DNA of 64,000 bases from Zhenpiania hominis (GTDB lineage: Bacteria; Bacillota; Clostridia; Peptostreptococcales; Anaerovoracaceae): the NCBI RefSeq assembly GCF_014333425.1, contig NZ_JACRYT010000001.1, forward strand, positions 248,001 through 312,000. The letters run 5' to 3'. How positions within the stretch are numbered: position 1 is the stretch's first letter; the number at the start of each line of letters is the position of its first letter. The notes below the pieces were generated by a model, which had not been told where the DNA came from, did not search any database, and saw only the letters and a program-made list of their open reading frames with translations. Shown here piece after piece: positions 25,666 to 34,531 of this stretch. The position numbers were made by a program, and so were the translations under genes.

Positions 25666-25825
25666 TTCTTGCTCCTGTCATTCGACTACCTGTTTTTTGC
25701 TTTGGATTTTAATTATATTATAGAATTGCAAACGAAGTCAGTCAATAAAAAAACTCGTTGCTGTTTGGAGCCAAAAAGATGATTGGTTGTAGAGAGCTGC
25801 TGCTAACTATGGTATCTTATAGAGA

Positions 25826-25843
25826 GGTTAGAAAACGCTAACC
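25826..25843 (+). promoter_or_regulatory. Shared dyad before cassette 3
   Basis: GGTTAG-AAAACG-CTAACC, perfect 6-base arms. It is followed 11 bases later by GGAGG (25855-25859). A weak -10-like TATCTT (25813-25818) lies just upstream with no good -35 box, which fits a promoter that needs the AraC activator. Confidence 0.78.
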
Positions 25844-25867
25844 AGCAAATGAATGGAGGTATTCGTT

Positions 25868-26452
25868 ATGAGTAACAAGTTACAAGCAAAAGACCTGATT
25901 AACCTCGGCCTGTTCACCGTTCTCTACTTTGTGATTGGCTGCTGTGTCGCCATTCCCATCGGCTTTGTACCTATCTTTTTGCCGATCCTCGGAGCATTGT
26001 GGTCTTTGATTACCGGCATCCCGTTCATGCTGTTCCTGACCAGAGTTAAAAAATTCGGCATGGTTACAATTATGGGAATTTTAAGCGGCCTGCTGATGGG
26101 GCTGACTGGCATGGGATTTTGGGGCGTACCGATGGGCGTAATCTTTGGCTTACTGGGTGATTTGATTTTGAAATCTGGCAGTTATAAAAGTGCCAAAAAG
26201 AGCCTGATTGGTTATGCGGTATTCAGCCTTTGGATGGTTGGTACATACATTCCCATGTATTTCATGGTAGAAGACTCCTGGGCCAGTTTTGCGGCCAGCT
26301 TCGGTGAGGAATACGCTGATCGGGTAATGGCTGTCATGCCCATGTGGAGCATTGTTCTGGTGATCGCCGGAATTTTTGTCTTTGCAATTTTGGGCGGTCT
26401 GTTGGGTAAGGCGCTTCTGAAAAAGCATTTTGCTAAAGCGGGAATTGTGTAA
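25868..26452 (+). CDS. MptD-family ECF transporter S component (cassette 3)
   Basis: A 194-residue membrane protein beginning MSNKLQAKDLINLGLFTVLYF, with about six helices. It is close to the cassette 1 S component: both have GIPFMLFLT(K/R)-(T/V)-K-FG-TIMG and end LGKA-LKKHF-KAGIV. The ATG at 25868 has GGAGG eight bases upstream; an earlier in-frame ATG at 25853 overlaps that ribosome site. It is first gene of the cassette 3 operon and overlaps the T component start (TAATG). Confidence 0.85.
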   Translation: MSNKLQAKDLINLGLFTVLYFVIGCCVAIPIGFVPIFLPILGALWSLITGIPFMLFLTRVKKFGMVTIMGILSGLLMGLTGMGFWGVPMGVIFGLLGDLILKSGSYKSAKKSLIGYAVFSLWMVGTYIPMYFMVEDSWASFAASFGEEYADRVMAVMPMWSIVLVIAGIFVFAILGGLLGKALLKKHFAKAGIV

Positions 26453-27192
26453 TGAACGGGGTATCATTCTCTGCAACAACCGAAAATAGAAAAGGGATAT
26501 TGCTTGACCCTCGCACAAAGCTCGTCCTATTGTTGACGATTACGACACTGATGTTCAGTACCAGCAACGAAGGAATTATGAATATTGTCAAGCCCTGTTT
26601 AAGCCTTGTGCCTTTTGTGTTGATTTTATCGGAGCGTCGTTTCAAAACGGCAGGAAAGTATTTGCTATTATATGTGGCTTGTTTTGTGTTAGAACGGATA
26701 GCCCTTACAACATTGAGCGGCCTGCTTTCTTTTATTGTGCTTGCGATTACATCTATCATGACACGGTTTGCACCTGGCATCATGACGGGAGCCTATTTGA
26801 TTTCATCGACTTCGGTCAGTGAATTTATCGGCGCAATGGAGCGTATGCACATTACAGAAAAAATCGTCATTCCTATGTCTGTAATTTTCCGCTTTTTCCC
26901 TACAATCAGCGAAGAATATCAGGCAATCCGGGACGCAATGAAAATGCGGAACATCCGTTTTGGCGGAAAAAATCCTTTTCTGATGGTAGAATACAGGCTT
27001 GTTCCATTGATGGTATCCGTTGTGAAGATTGGCGATGAACTATCTGCTGCTGCGTTGACCCGGGGGCTGGGTGCCCCCGTTAGACGCACAAATGTATGTC
27101 AGATCGGTTTTCATTTTCAAGATGTGGTTGCAATCTTGTTCTGTATCATCTGTTTTGTTTTATTTTTATTGCAGCAGCAAATTGCTTTTTGA
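26452..27192 (+). CDS. ECF transporter T component (cassette 3)
   Basis: A 246-residue EcfT-type membrane protein. It begins MNGVSFSATTENRKGILLDPRTKLVLLL and has the coupling motifs AMKMRNI and AALTRGL. It is a clear homologue of 5714-6457 (shared SEFIGAMERMHI-like and IFRFFPTISEE segments). Translationally coupled to the S component; it is followed by the ATPase gene after 12 bases. Confidence 0.9.
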   Translation: MNGVSFSATTENRKGILLDPRTKLVLLLTITTLMFSTSNEGIMNIVKPCLSLVPFVLILSERRFKTAGKYLLLYVACFVLERIALTTLSGLLSFIVLAITSIMTRFAPGIMTGAYLISSTSVSEFIGAMERMHITEKIVIPMSVIFRFFPTISEEYQAIRDAMKMRNIRFGGKNPFLMVEYRLVPLMVSVVKIGDELSAAALTRGLGAPVRRTNVCQIGFHFQDVVAILFCIICFVLFLLQQQIAF

Positions 27193-27204
27193 GGAGGTGA
27201 GCCT

Positions 27205-28677
27205 GTGATACGGATCGACCATGTGACCTTCTCTTATGGAGAAGAAAATGAGAGTGCCGGTGGGGTTCAGGATATAAACCTGAACATAGAAGATGGCCAA
27301 TTTATCGTGCTTTGTGGCGAAAGTGGCTGCGGGAAAACGACAATTACCCGACTAATTAACGGCCTAATTCCGCACTACTATGAAGGAAAAATGAACGGAG
27401 AAGTGTGGGTGAACGGGGCAAAAGTTTCGGAGCAGCCCCTTTATGATACTGCGAAAACGGTTGGCAGCGTATTTCAAAATCCACGCTCTCAATTTTTTAA
27501 TGTAGATACGACCAGTGAAATTACATTCGGATGTGAAAATCTCGGCCAGCCGGAGCAAAGTATTCGGGAACGATTAGAAAAAACCGTCCGGGATTTTCGT
27601 TTAGAGAAACTGATGGGGCGCAATATTTTCCATCTTTCCGGCGGAGAAAAACAGAAAATCGCCTGTGCCGGTGTATCAATTATGGAACCGGATGTACTTG
27701 TCATGGATGAACCATCATCCAATCTTGACGCTTCTTCTATTCTTGATTTGAGAGCCACGCTTGCCTTTTGGAAGTCGCAAGGGAAAACGGTTATCGTATC
27801 GGAACACCGACTCTACTATCTGCGCGGCCTTGCAGATCGTTTTATTTATATTACCGCCGGGAAAGTGGAAAAGGATTACTCCGCAGCAGAGTTTGAGCGC
27901 TTGACGGAGCAGCAGAGAGTCAATTTAGGGCTACGCACCTTTATTCTTGAAGATTTGCTGCCGCCTAAAGCATTGCCGCCGGCCAGAGAACAAATGGAAC
28001 TTCACAACTTCCGCTTTGCATACAAAAATGAACCAGAAACACTTCACATTCGTGAATGTGAAATCCCTGCAAATCGTATCGTAGGTATTATCGGGAATAA
28101 TGGAGCCGGGAAATCCACTTTCTCCCGATGTTTCTGCGGTTTGGAAAAGCGTTGTGGTGAAGTTATCTGGAACGGCAGAACTTATCGACCTAAAGATAGG
28201 TTAAATACTTGTTATATGGTAATGCAGGAAGTCAATCATCAGCTTTTTACGGAAACGGTATTGGATGAAGTTTTAATCAGTATGGAGGAGGAAAATCAAG
28301 AACAAGCAGAAGAAATCCTTGCCAAGTTAGATTTGATAGGCTTCAAGGACAGACACCCCATGTCCCTTTCCGGCGGCCAAAAACAGCGGGTAGCGATTGC
28401 CTCGGCAATCGCTTCTAAACGCTCTATCTTATTTTTTGATGAACCGACCAGCGGCCTTGATTATAAGCACATGAAGGAGGTTGCAAATGTCCTGCGACAA
28501 GTCAGGGACACGGGTATTACCGTGTATGTCATTACTCATGATCTTGAGTTAATATTAGACTGTTGTACGGATATTGTCCATTTTGAGAACGGTTCCATCA
28601 TTGACCAATTCCAAATGGATGAGGCGGGTCTTGAAAAAATCAGAAACTATTTCATAAAGGGGGTATCTGTAAAATGA
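27205..28677 (+). CDS. ECF transporter double ATPase (A1-A2 fusion, cassette 3)
   Basis: A 490-residue protein with two ATPase domains: CGESGCGKTT, LSGGEKQKIA, VMDEPSS, then IGNNGAGKST, LSGGQKQRVA, FFDEPTS. It starts at a GTG preceded by GAGGAGGTGA. Very similar to 6454-7953 in order and wording (LINGLIPHYYEG, MVMQ-VNHQLFTE), so cassettes 1 and 3 are close relatives. It overlaps the next ABC gene by ATGA. Confidence 0.9.
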   Translation: MIRIDHVTFSYGEENESAGGVQDINLNIEDGQFIVLCGESGCGKTTITRLINGLIPHYYEGKMNGEVWVNGAKVSEQPLYDTAKTVGSVFQNPRSQFFNVDTTSEITFGCENLGQPEQSIRERLEKTVRDFRLEKLMGRNIFHLSGGEKQKIACAGVSIMEPDVLVMDEPSSNLDASSILDLRATLAFWKSQGKTVIVSEHRLYYLRGLADRFIYITAGKVEKDYSAAEFERLTEQQRVNLGLRTFILEDLLPPKALPPAREQMELHNFRFAYKNEPETLHIRECEIPANRIVGIIGNNGAGKSTFSRCFCGLEKRCGEVIWNGRTYRPKDRLNTCYMVMQEVNHQLFTETVLDEVLISMEEENQEQAEEILAKLDLIGFKDRHPMSLSGGQKQRVAIASAIASKRSILFFDEPTSGLDYKHMKEVANVLRQVRDTGITVYVITHDLELILDCCTDIVHFENGSIIDQFQMDEAGLEKIRNYFIKGVSVK

Positions 28678-29309
28678 AAGAAGAAAAGAAAGAGTCACCC
28701 ATAGGTGTCTTATGGGGATGGGGCAAACCCTATCACGGGAAATTCATCGGCAGCATTGCTCTTGCGGTATTAGGCGTAGCCTGCCAGATGGTGCCTTATT
28801 TTTGTGTGGCTCATATTGTTACGCTGATGTTGTCCGGAGATCAGAATTTTTCGCACTATACAGCAGCTTGTGTTATTGCGCTTTGCGGTTATTTGGGAAA
28901 AGTCATATTCTCAAATCTTTCCACAACAATTTCTCACACAGCGACCTATTACACGCTGCGAGATCTCCGGGAGAATATTACCGAAAAGCTGGCCCGCGTC
29001 CCGATGGGGACGATTTTAGATACTCCGTCCGGCCAGTACAAAACGACGATTGTTGACCGGGTAGAAGGGATGGAGCCAACCTTCGCGCACCTGATCCCGG
29101 AAATGACTGCAAATGTGCTGGTGCCTTTGGTGATTATCGTATATCTGTTCGTCATGGACTGGCGCATGGCTCTCCTGTCCCTTGTCACGCTGGTGGTGGG
29201 CCTTGCTGTTATGTCTGCTGGCATGAAGAACTATCCCGTCAAATGGGAGGGCGCGGTCAAAGCGGGAAAGCAGATGGCAAACGCCATTGTAGAGTACATT
29301 GGTGTTTGA
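28674..29309 (+). pseudogene. Truncated ABC transporter, N-terminal part only (cassette 3)
   Basis: 211 codons hold the first four or so membrane helices of an exporter-fold ABC protein homologous to 1615-3363 (shared MGTILDTPSGQ, VERVEGME-like and LIPEMTANVLVPLVIIVYLFVMDWRMAL). At VEYIGV the homology ends and a stop follows. The expected continuation (G-I-E-V-I-K-A-F) and the whole ATPase are gone, as is the expected second ABC gene. The break coincides with the left end of the IS4-type element, so insertion followed by loss of the adjoining DNA destroyed the pair. Confidence 0.9.
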
Positions 29310-30875
29310 GTTTCCGCAAATTGCAATAAGATAACCAGAAAGGGTTTTGTAGGAAGCCATCTGCGTTTTTTGAGAGGGAATAACTGGGAAATTCTGCAAA
29401 AACAGGCACAGGGAATAAGCCCCGCAAGGACCGGGCTTCGGAAGGAACTTTCCGGTTCGGATTCAGAAAGGAAGCTTCAGGCAAAGTTGTCGGCAGATCG
29501 GACGTTTCGTCCGGAACCATAGCCTGACACCTTGTTTTGCATAGGACAGTATACCGGAGATGCCTTTCGCCAGCCGGTAATAGTAAAAAAACACGTCTTT
29601 TCGGATTGGATCTGCTGTTTTTATGATTGACACCTTAAGGGCATTCGTCTCTGATGCCATAGAGATCATAGCCAGGAAGGCCATGCATACGGTGATGTAA
29701 AAATTAAGTGCGTTGATCGCCTTCAGCTTACGCACGCGAAAATTTTCAAACTGGAAAATCTGCTTTTACAACGGAAATATTCCTCGATCTTCCAGCGGGA
29801 AAAATAGATTCTTGCCACTTGGATGACCTCTTTCTTTGATCGGATGTCTTTGTTGGTTACCAGCATCATGGGATGTTCGGTAATGCCGTAAACCAACACC
29901 AGACAGACCTTTTTTCTGGAAGCCGTAATCTGGACGTTTACATGGGAAAGGTATGCTTCATGGTCTTTTCCTCTATAAAAGACGCTGGTTTTCACCTTGC
30001 CCTTCCGGCGGTTGCGAAGTTCCGTTGCCGGAGTCCACTTGTTATGATACAACAGCTTCCGGTTGGATTTGATGCGAATCACATAATCCTGTTTCAGTTC
30101 GTCTAATTTCAGGAACATCTTGTTGTCATCATAGCCCCGGTCCATGGCAAAGGTTGCTTTACCAAATAAGGCCGCTGCTTGTTCCATAGCAGAGAACGTG
30201 ATCGTATTGACGGATTTGTATCCCTTTTCCGAAGACGAATGGAGCCTGGAAAAAATGCTGACAGGATGATTGTTGGTGGTAAGGACGCAAGCCTCTGTAA
30301 CATGATAGCCTTTTTTGTAAACATTTTTTGTGGCGGTGCTTTGGGAACCATCGCGGACAATCCCAAGAGCCTCAAATTTATAACCGACAGGCTTTGTCAC
30401 ATCGCTGTCATCGATATGAATGACCGGTTCAGAAGGAACCATCTTCCTGACCTGCTGCAGATAAGCTGTAGCAGAGGGGCGCGGAATGCCTTTTTCGAGA
30501 TGCCTTCCGAGGCGTTCCACAACATTTACTTTTTTGACAGGTTCATGGAGATAGTCCGCAATATCGGTGAGCAGGCAGCTTTGGGAAGCTAATATACCGT
30601 ATGTCATATCTGCGGTGAACTTCCTGTCTGGTTTCGTAAGTTTATGGGAAATTTTATTTATGAAATTTAAGATTTTTCTTTTCAACTGGTAGGTATTTGA
30701 TGTAAAATGAGCCATAAGGAATCCCCTTTCTTTTTGTTTAGTAAGGTTTTTGGTTGCCAGCTTAATTTTACATCAAAAAGGAGCAGGATTCCTTATATTT
30801 TATGTATTTTTCAAAAGTTGTGGATAACGAAACGTAGCAGATTTATCTCATACGGATAATTCTGCGGAAACTCAA
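29306..30875 (-). mobile_element. IS4-type insertion sequence with terminal inverted repeats
   Basis: The left end TTGAGTTTCCGCAAATT (from 29306) matches the complement of the right end (TTGAGTTTCCGCAGAATT, ending 30875) with one insertion. About 1570 bp enclose a DDE transposase read on the minus strand. No target duplication is seen: the flanks differ, as expected if DNA next to one end was deleted. It separates the transport island from genes that look like host backbone. Confidence 0.8.
29463..30715 (-). pseudogene. IS4-family DDE transposase, frameshifted
   Basis: The first part (30715 down to 29723, 330 codons) has VIHIDDSDVTKP (first Asp), TFAMDRGYDDNKMF (second Asp) and YFSRWKIEEYFRCK (Glu region). 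After CK the frame is lost (SRFSSLKIFACVS then stop). The missing continuation, KQIFQFENFRVRKLKAINALNFY, is found in another frame and continues to 29463. Reading TGT AAA AGC, one base too few in an A-run explains the shift. About 425 residues would be restored. Either the gene is dead or the A-run allows some slippage. Confidence 0.8.
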
Positions 30876-30888
30876 GGAAATCTATATC

Positions 30889-30946
30889 TCGACGCTGCCC
30901 TCCTCTTGTGATATACTAATTTATAGTATGTCTTTACGAGAGGAGG
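30889..30946 (+). promoter_or_regulatory. Promoter and ribosome-site-masking dyad of the GTPase-NYN gene
   Basis: TCGACG (30889-30894), 17 bases, TATACT (30912-30917) is a likely promoter. ATACT and AGTAT (30913-30929) form a small dyad around the start of transcription. CCTCCTCT (30899-30906) is the exact complement of AGAGGAGG (30939-30946), which is the ribosome site, and a TTTTTT run follows. Transcripts that start upstream, for example in the IS, would fold into a terminator or mask the ribosome site; those from the local promoter would not. Confidence 0.55.
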
Positions 30947-30953
30947 ATTTTTT

Positions 30954-33638
30954 ATGGGCCGACAGGCCAACGAAACGAAGCCTATCAAACATATTTGTGC
31001 GGGTCTGTTGGCCCATGTGGATGCCGGAAAAACGACACTATCGGAAGCGCTGCTCTACACGGCGGGCGCGATCCGAAAGCTGGGAAGAGTGGATCATCAG
31101 GACGCTTTTCTTGATACGGACGCCCAGGAGCGGGCCCGCGGAATTACGATTTTTTCCAAGCAGGCGGAGCTGGAATTTGAAAATACGAAAATCATGCTCC
31201 TGGACACGCCGGGACATGTGGATTTCTCGGCGGAAATGGAACGGACGCTGAGCGTTCTGGACTATGCGGTTCTTGTTATCAGCGGGAAGGATGGCGTGCA
31301 GGGACATACCGGGACTCTGTGGAAACTGCTGAAACAGTACGAAGTGCCGGTCTTTCTCTTTATCAACAAGATGGATCTGGACGGAACGGATAAAGAGGCG
31401 ATCCTGAATGAGCTGAAACGGGTTTTAGATGAACGGTGCGTGGATTTTACGGATCGGGAAACCAGAGAGGAACAGGTTGCCATGTGCAGCGAAGCGCTTC
31501 TGGAAGAGTTTCTCGAAAAAGGAAGCCTGTCGCAGCGGGCTCTGGGAAGAGAAATCCGGCAGAGAAATCTGTTTCCCTGCTACTTTGGTTCCGCTCTGAA
31601 GATGGAAGGGGTGGAACCATTTCTGAAAGGATTCTGCGCCCTTGCGGAAGCGCCGCGTTATCCGGAAACGTTTGCCGCCAGGGTCTATAAGATTACGAGA
31701 GACAGCCAGGGAAATCGGCTGACACATATGAAAATTACCGGAGGAACCCTTCACGTCAAACAGACGGTTGCGGGTCGCGGAGGCAATGACGAGAAAGAGG
31801 AAAAAGTAGATCAGATCCGGATTTATTCCGGTGAAAAATTCCGCGTCCGGGAACAGGTGGAAGCAGGTGAAATCTGCGCGGTCACCGGGCTTACAAAGAC
31901 GCTTGCGGGAGAAGGACTGGGAGCGGAATCCTTTTCCAGAGAAGCTGTGCTGGAGCCGGTGCTGGTTTACCGTCTGATTCTTCCGGAAGGCAGCGATGTT
32001 CACGGTGCCTTTCTTAAGCTCAAACAGCTGGAAGAAGAAGATCCGCAGCTTCATATTACGTGGAGCAGCCAGCTCCAGGAAATTCAGATTCAGCTGATGG
32101 GGCAGGTGCAGCTTGAAATTCTGAAAACAAGGATCAAAGAACGCTTTGATCTGGACGCGGAGTTTGACACGGGGCGCATTTCCTACAAGGAGACCATTGC
32201 CGCGCCGGTCACGGGAGCCGGGCATTTCGAGCCTTTGCGGCACTACGCGGAGGTTCATCTTCTCCTGGAACCGGGAGAACGGGGCAGCGGACTTGTTCTT
32301 GACACGGCATGCAGCGAAGATGTGCTGGACAGGAACTGGCAGCGTTTGATTCTGACCCATCTCGGAGAAAAAGAACATACCGGGCCTCTGACCGGTTCTC
32401 CCATTACAGATATAAAGATCACGCTGCTGAACGGCAGAGCGCATGTAAAACATACAGAAGGAGGCGATTTCCGCCAGGCAACTTACCGGGCGCTGCAGCA
32501 GGGGCTGCGGAAAGCGGAAATGATTCTTCTGGAACCGTGGTATGACTTTCAGATGGAAGTGCCGTCCCAGATGGTAGGAAGGGCGATGTCCGATATTCAG
32601 CAGATGGGAGGGAGCTTTGAACCGCCGGAGGGAAGCGGGGAGATGACCCGGCTGAGAGGAAAGGCGCCTGTTTCCGAGATGAAAGAATACGCGGCGGAAG
32701 TAACCTCTTATACCAAGGGGCATGGCAGGCTGATCTGTACGGTCAGCGGCTATGAGGCATGCCACAACCAGGAACAGGTTGTTTCTGAAATCGGTTATGA
32801 CGTGGAACGAGATTTGGAAAATACAGCGGACTCGGTATTCTGCCAGCATGGGGCAGGCGTTTCTATTAAGTGGGATCAGGCGGACGCCTATATGCATCTG
32901 GAAAGCGGATGGACTCCCGCCGGGGAGAATAAAGATTCGATCGTGGGCAAAGCAGCCGCTTCTTTTTCAGAAAGCCGGGGATATACCGGGACGCAGCAGG
33001 AAGATAAGGAACTGGAACGGATTTTTGAAAAAACTTACGGTACGCCAAAGGAAAAGACACGAATTCCCAAGAAAACCTTTGACGCGGCAGAAAGGAAGCC
33101 GCGAAAAAAAGGAGAGCGGACGGAGGAAGTCAGGGAAGAATATCTTCTGGTGGATGGATATAATATTATTTTCGCGTGGGACGAGCTGAAAGCGCTGGCG
33201 AAAGTCAATCTGGACGCGGCACGAGAGGCTCTTCTGGAGATTTTATCGAACTATCAGGGGTACCGGGGATGTAAGACAATCGCGGTATTCGACGCCTATA
33301 AAAGAAAGGGCGGGCAGCGCCGCCATGAGCAGTATCACAATATTGAGGTTGTATTTACCAAGGAAGCGGAAACCGCCGATTCGTATATCGAAAAGACCAC
33401 GTACGAGATCGGAAAACGATATTATGTGCGGGTTGCCACTTCCGACAGCTTAGAACAGATGATTATTCTGGGAAATGGCGCTTTCAAGGTATCCGCGAAA
33501 GAATTTCGGGAAGAGATTCGCCAGGCGGACGCGGAAATATCGTCCATCCTGGAAGCTTATAACCGGAAAAGCAACTTGGAAAATCGAAGCCGGATTGAAA
33601 TTCCGGATCCTGACGCTTCGGACAAACCCGGAACGTGA
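30954..33638 (+). CDS. TetM/EF-G-like translation GTPase fused to a Rae1/YacP-type NYN nuclease
   Basis: An 894-residue protein. Residues 1 to about 660 follow EF-G-like ribosomal protection proteins: GTPase motifs AHVDAGKTT, DTPGHVDF and NKMDLDG, then domains II to V. In place of the Tet(M) loop YSPVSTPADFR the segment is HVKHTEGGDFR, so classical tetracycline resistance is doubtful. After a charged linker (about 690-728) comes an NYN domain (LLVDGYNIIFAWDEL, VFDAYKRKGGQRRHEQ, EAETADSYIE), the family of Rae1, an RNase that cuts mRNA in the ribosomal A site in Bacillus. A ribosome-targeted mRNA cleavage or rescue role is inferred. Such fusions are known in Firmicutes genomes but not, to my knowledge, characterised. 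Confidence 0.85.
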   Translation: MGRQANETKPIKHICAGLLAHVDAGKTTLSEALLYTAGAIRKLGRVDHQDAFLDTDAQERARGITIFSKQAELEFENTKIMLLDTPGHVDFSAEMERTLSVLDYAVLVISGKDGVQGHTGTLWKLLKQYEVPVFLFINKMDLDGTDKEAILNELKRVLDERCVDFTDRETREEQVAMCSEALLEEFLEKGSLSQRALGREIRQRNLFPCYFGSALKMEGVEPFLKGFCALAEAPRYPETFAARVYKITRDSQGNRLTHMKITGGTLHVKQTVAGRGGNDEKEEKVDQIRIYSGEKFRVREQVEAGEICAVTGLTKTLAGEGLGAESFSREAVLEPVLVYRLILPEGSDVHGAFLKLKQLEEEDPQLHITWSSQLQEIQIQLMGQVQLEILKTRIKERFDLDAEFDTGRISYKETIAAPVTGAGHFEPLRHYAEVHLLLEPGERGSGLVLDTACSEDVLDRNWQRLILTHLGEKEHTGPLTGSPITDIKITLLNGRAHVKHTEGGDFRQATYRALQQGLRKAEMILLEPWYDFQMEVPSQMVGRAMSDIQQMGGSFEPPEGSGEMTRLRGKAPVSEMKEYAAEVTSYTKGHGRLICTVSGYEACHNQEQVVSEIGYDVERDLENTADSVFCQHGAGVSIKWDQADAYMHLESGWTPAGENKDSIVGKAAASFSESRGYTGTQQEDKELERIFEKTYGTPKEKTRIPKKTFDAAERKPRKKGERTEEVREEYLLVDGYNIIFAWDELKALAKVNLDAAREALLEILSNYQGYRGCKTIAVFDAYKRKGGQRRHEQYHNIEVVFTKEAETADSYIEKTTYEIGKRYYVRVATSDSLEQMIILGNGAFKVSAKEFREEIRQADAEISSILEAYNRKSNLENRSRIEIPDPDASDKPGT

Positions 33639-33640
33639 TC

Positions 33641-34531
33641 CTATTTCCCGGCTTTGGAACTCCTGTCTTTTCGCGCGGTGTAGACGAACATCCAGACTGC
33701 CACGCCGGCAATGATGCAGTAGCCGATTATGCTCCAGAAATCGGGAATCTGGCTGAAGAAGATAAATCCGAGAGCCGCGGCAAAGACAATCTGCGTATAG
33801 TCATAGACCGAAACTTCCCGCGCGGGCGCGTGGGTATAAGCGGCTGTGATGGTGAACTGCCCGCCGGCCGCGGATAATCCGGCAAAAAGCAGCATAAGAA
33901 TCTGCGTTCCGGTCATGGGATGATAGTCAAAGATCAGAAACGGCAGTGTGACAATGCACGAAAACGCGGAAAAAAACAACACAATAAAAGGCCCGCGCTC
34001 GCCTCTCTGTCCCAGGACGCGAACCAGAGTATAAGCAACTCCGGCAAACAGGCCGCCGGCAACGCCGATGAGGGAAGGCACGAGAACCCCTGCCATGGCA
34101 AAACCAGGCTTGACAACGAGCAGCGCGCCGCCGAAGGCGACTGCCACCGCTGTCCCCTGTATTGGAGTGATTTTCTCCTTTAAAATGAAATAGGAACTTA
34201 AAATCGCGAAGAAGGGGGAAAGCTTATTGAGGATCGAAGCGTCCGACAGGAGCAGATGATCCACAGAATAAAAATTACATAAAATCCCCAGCGTGCCGAA
34301 TATGGATCTGCCGAAAAACGCCGGCAGATTTTTCTTTTGGAAAGAAAATCCCGCGCCGGAGCGCATTAATAGAAACAAAGCCATAAAAAAAGCGACAAAG
34401 TTCCGGAAAAAGCTTTTCTGAATCGCGGGCAGATCCCCCGCCATCTTTACAAACATGTTCATCAGCGCGAAGAAAAACGCGGAACAAACGATATAAAAGA
34501 TTGCTTTTTGTTTTTCACTCATAGATGTCAT
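33641..34531 (-). CDS. EamA/DMT family transporter
   Basis: A 296-residue protein with ten predicted membrane helices forming two EamA repeats (each about 140 residues; the motif GALLVVKP ends the first). The family moves amino acids, nucleotide-sugars or other metabolites, usually outward; the substrate cannot be read from sequence. GAAGGAG lies 10 bases before the ATG. It converges on the GTPase-NYN gene with only two bases between stops and no clear terminator. Confidence 0.9.
   Translation of the reverse strand: MTSMSEKQKAIFYIVCSAFFFALMNMFVKMAGDLPAIQKSFFRNFVAFFMALFLLMRSGAGFSFQKKNLPAFFGRSIFGTLGILCNFYSVDHLLLSDASILNKLSPFFAILSSYFILKEKITPIQGTAVAVAFGGALLVVKPGFAMAGVLVPSLIGVAGGLFAGVAYTLVRVLGQRGERGPFIVLFFSAFSCIVTLPFLIFDYHPMTGTQILMLLFAGLSAAGGQFTITAAYTHAPAREVSVYDYTQIVFAAALGFIFFSQIPDFWSIIGYCIIAGVAVWMFVYTARKDRSSKAGK

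Noticed and set aside
30817..30826. Perfect TGTGGATAA as part of a DnaA-box cluster
   Set aside because: It is a lone site near the right end of the IS element and is separated from the cluster at 34.6-34.8 kb.
31425..32897. 490-codon open frame antisense to the GTPase-NYN gene
   Set aside because: Shadow reading; the sense strand has complete GTPase motifs.
30954..33638. Call as a plain tetracycline resistance gene
   Set aside because: The Tet(M)/Tet(O) loop motif for drug release is replaced and an NYN nuclease domain is fused, so resistance is not supported from sequence.
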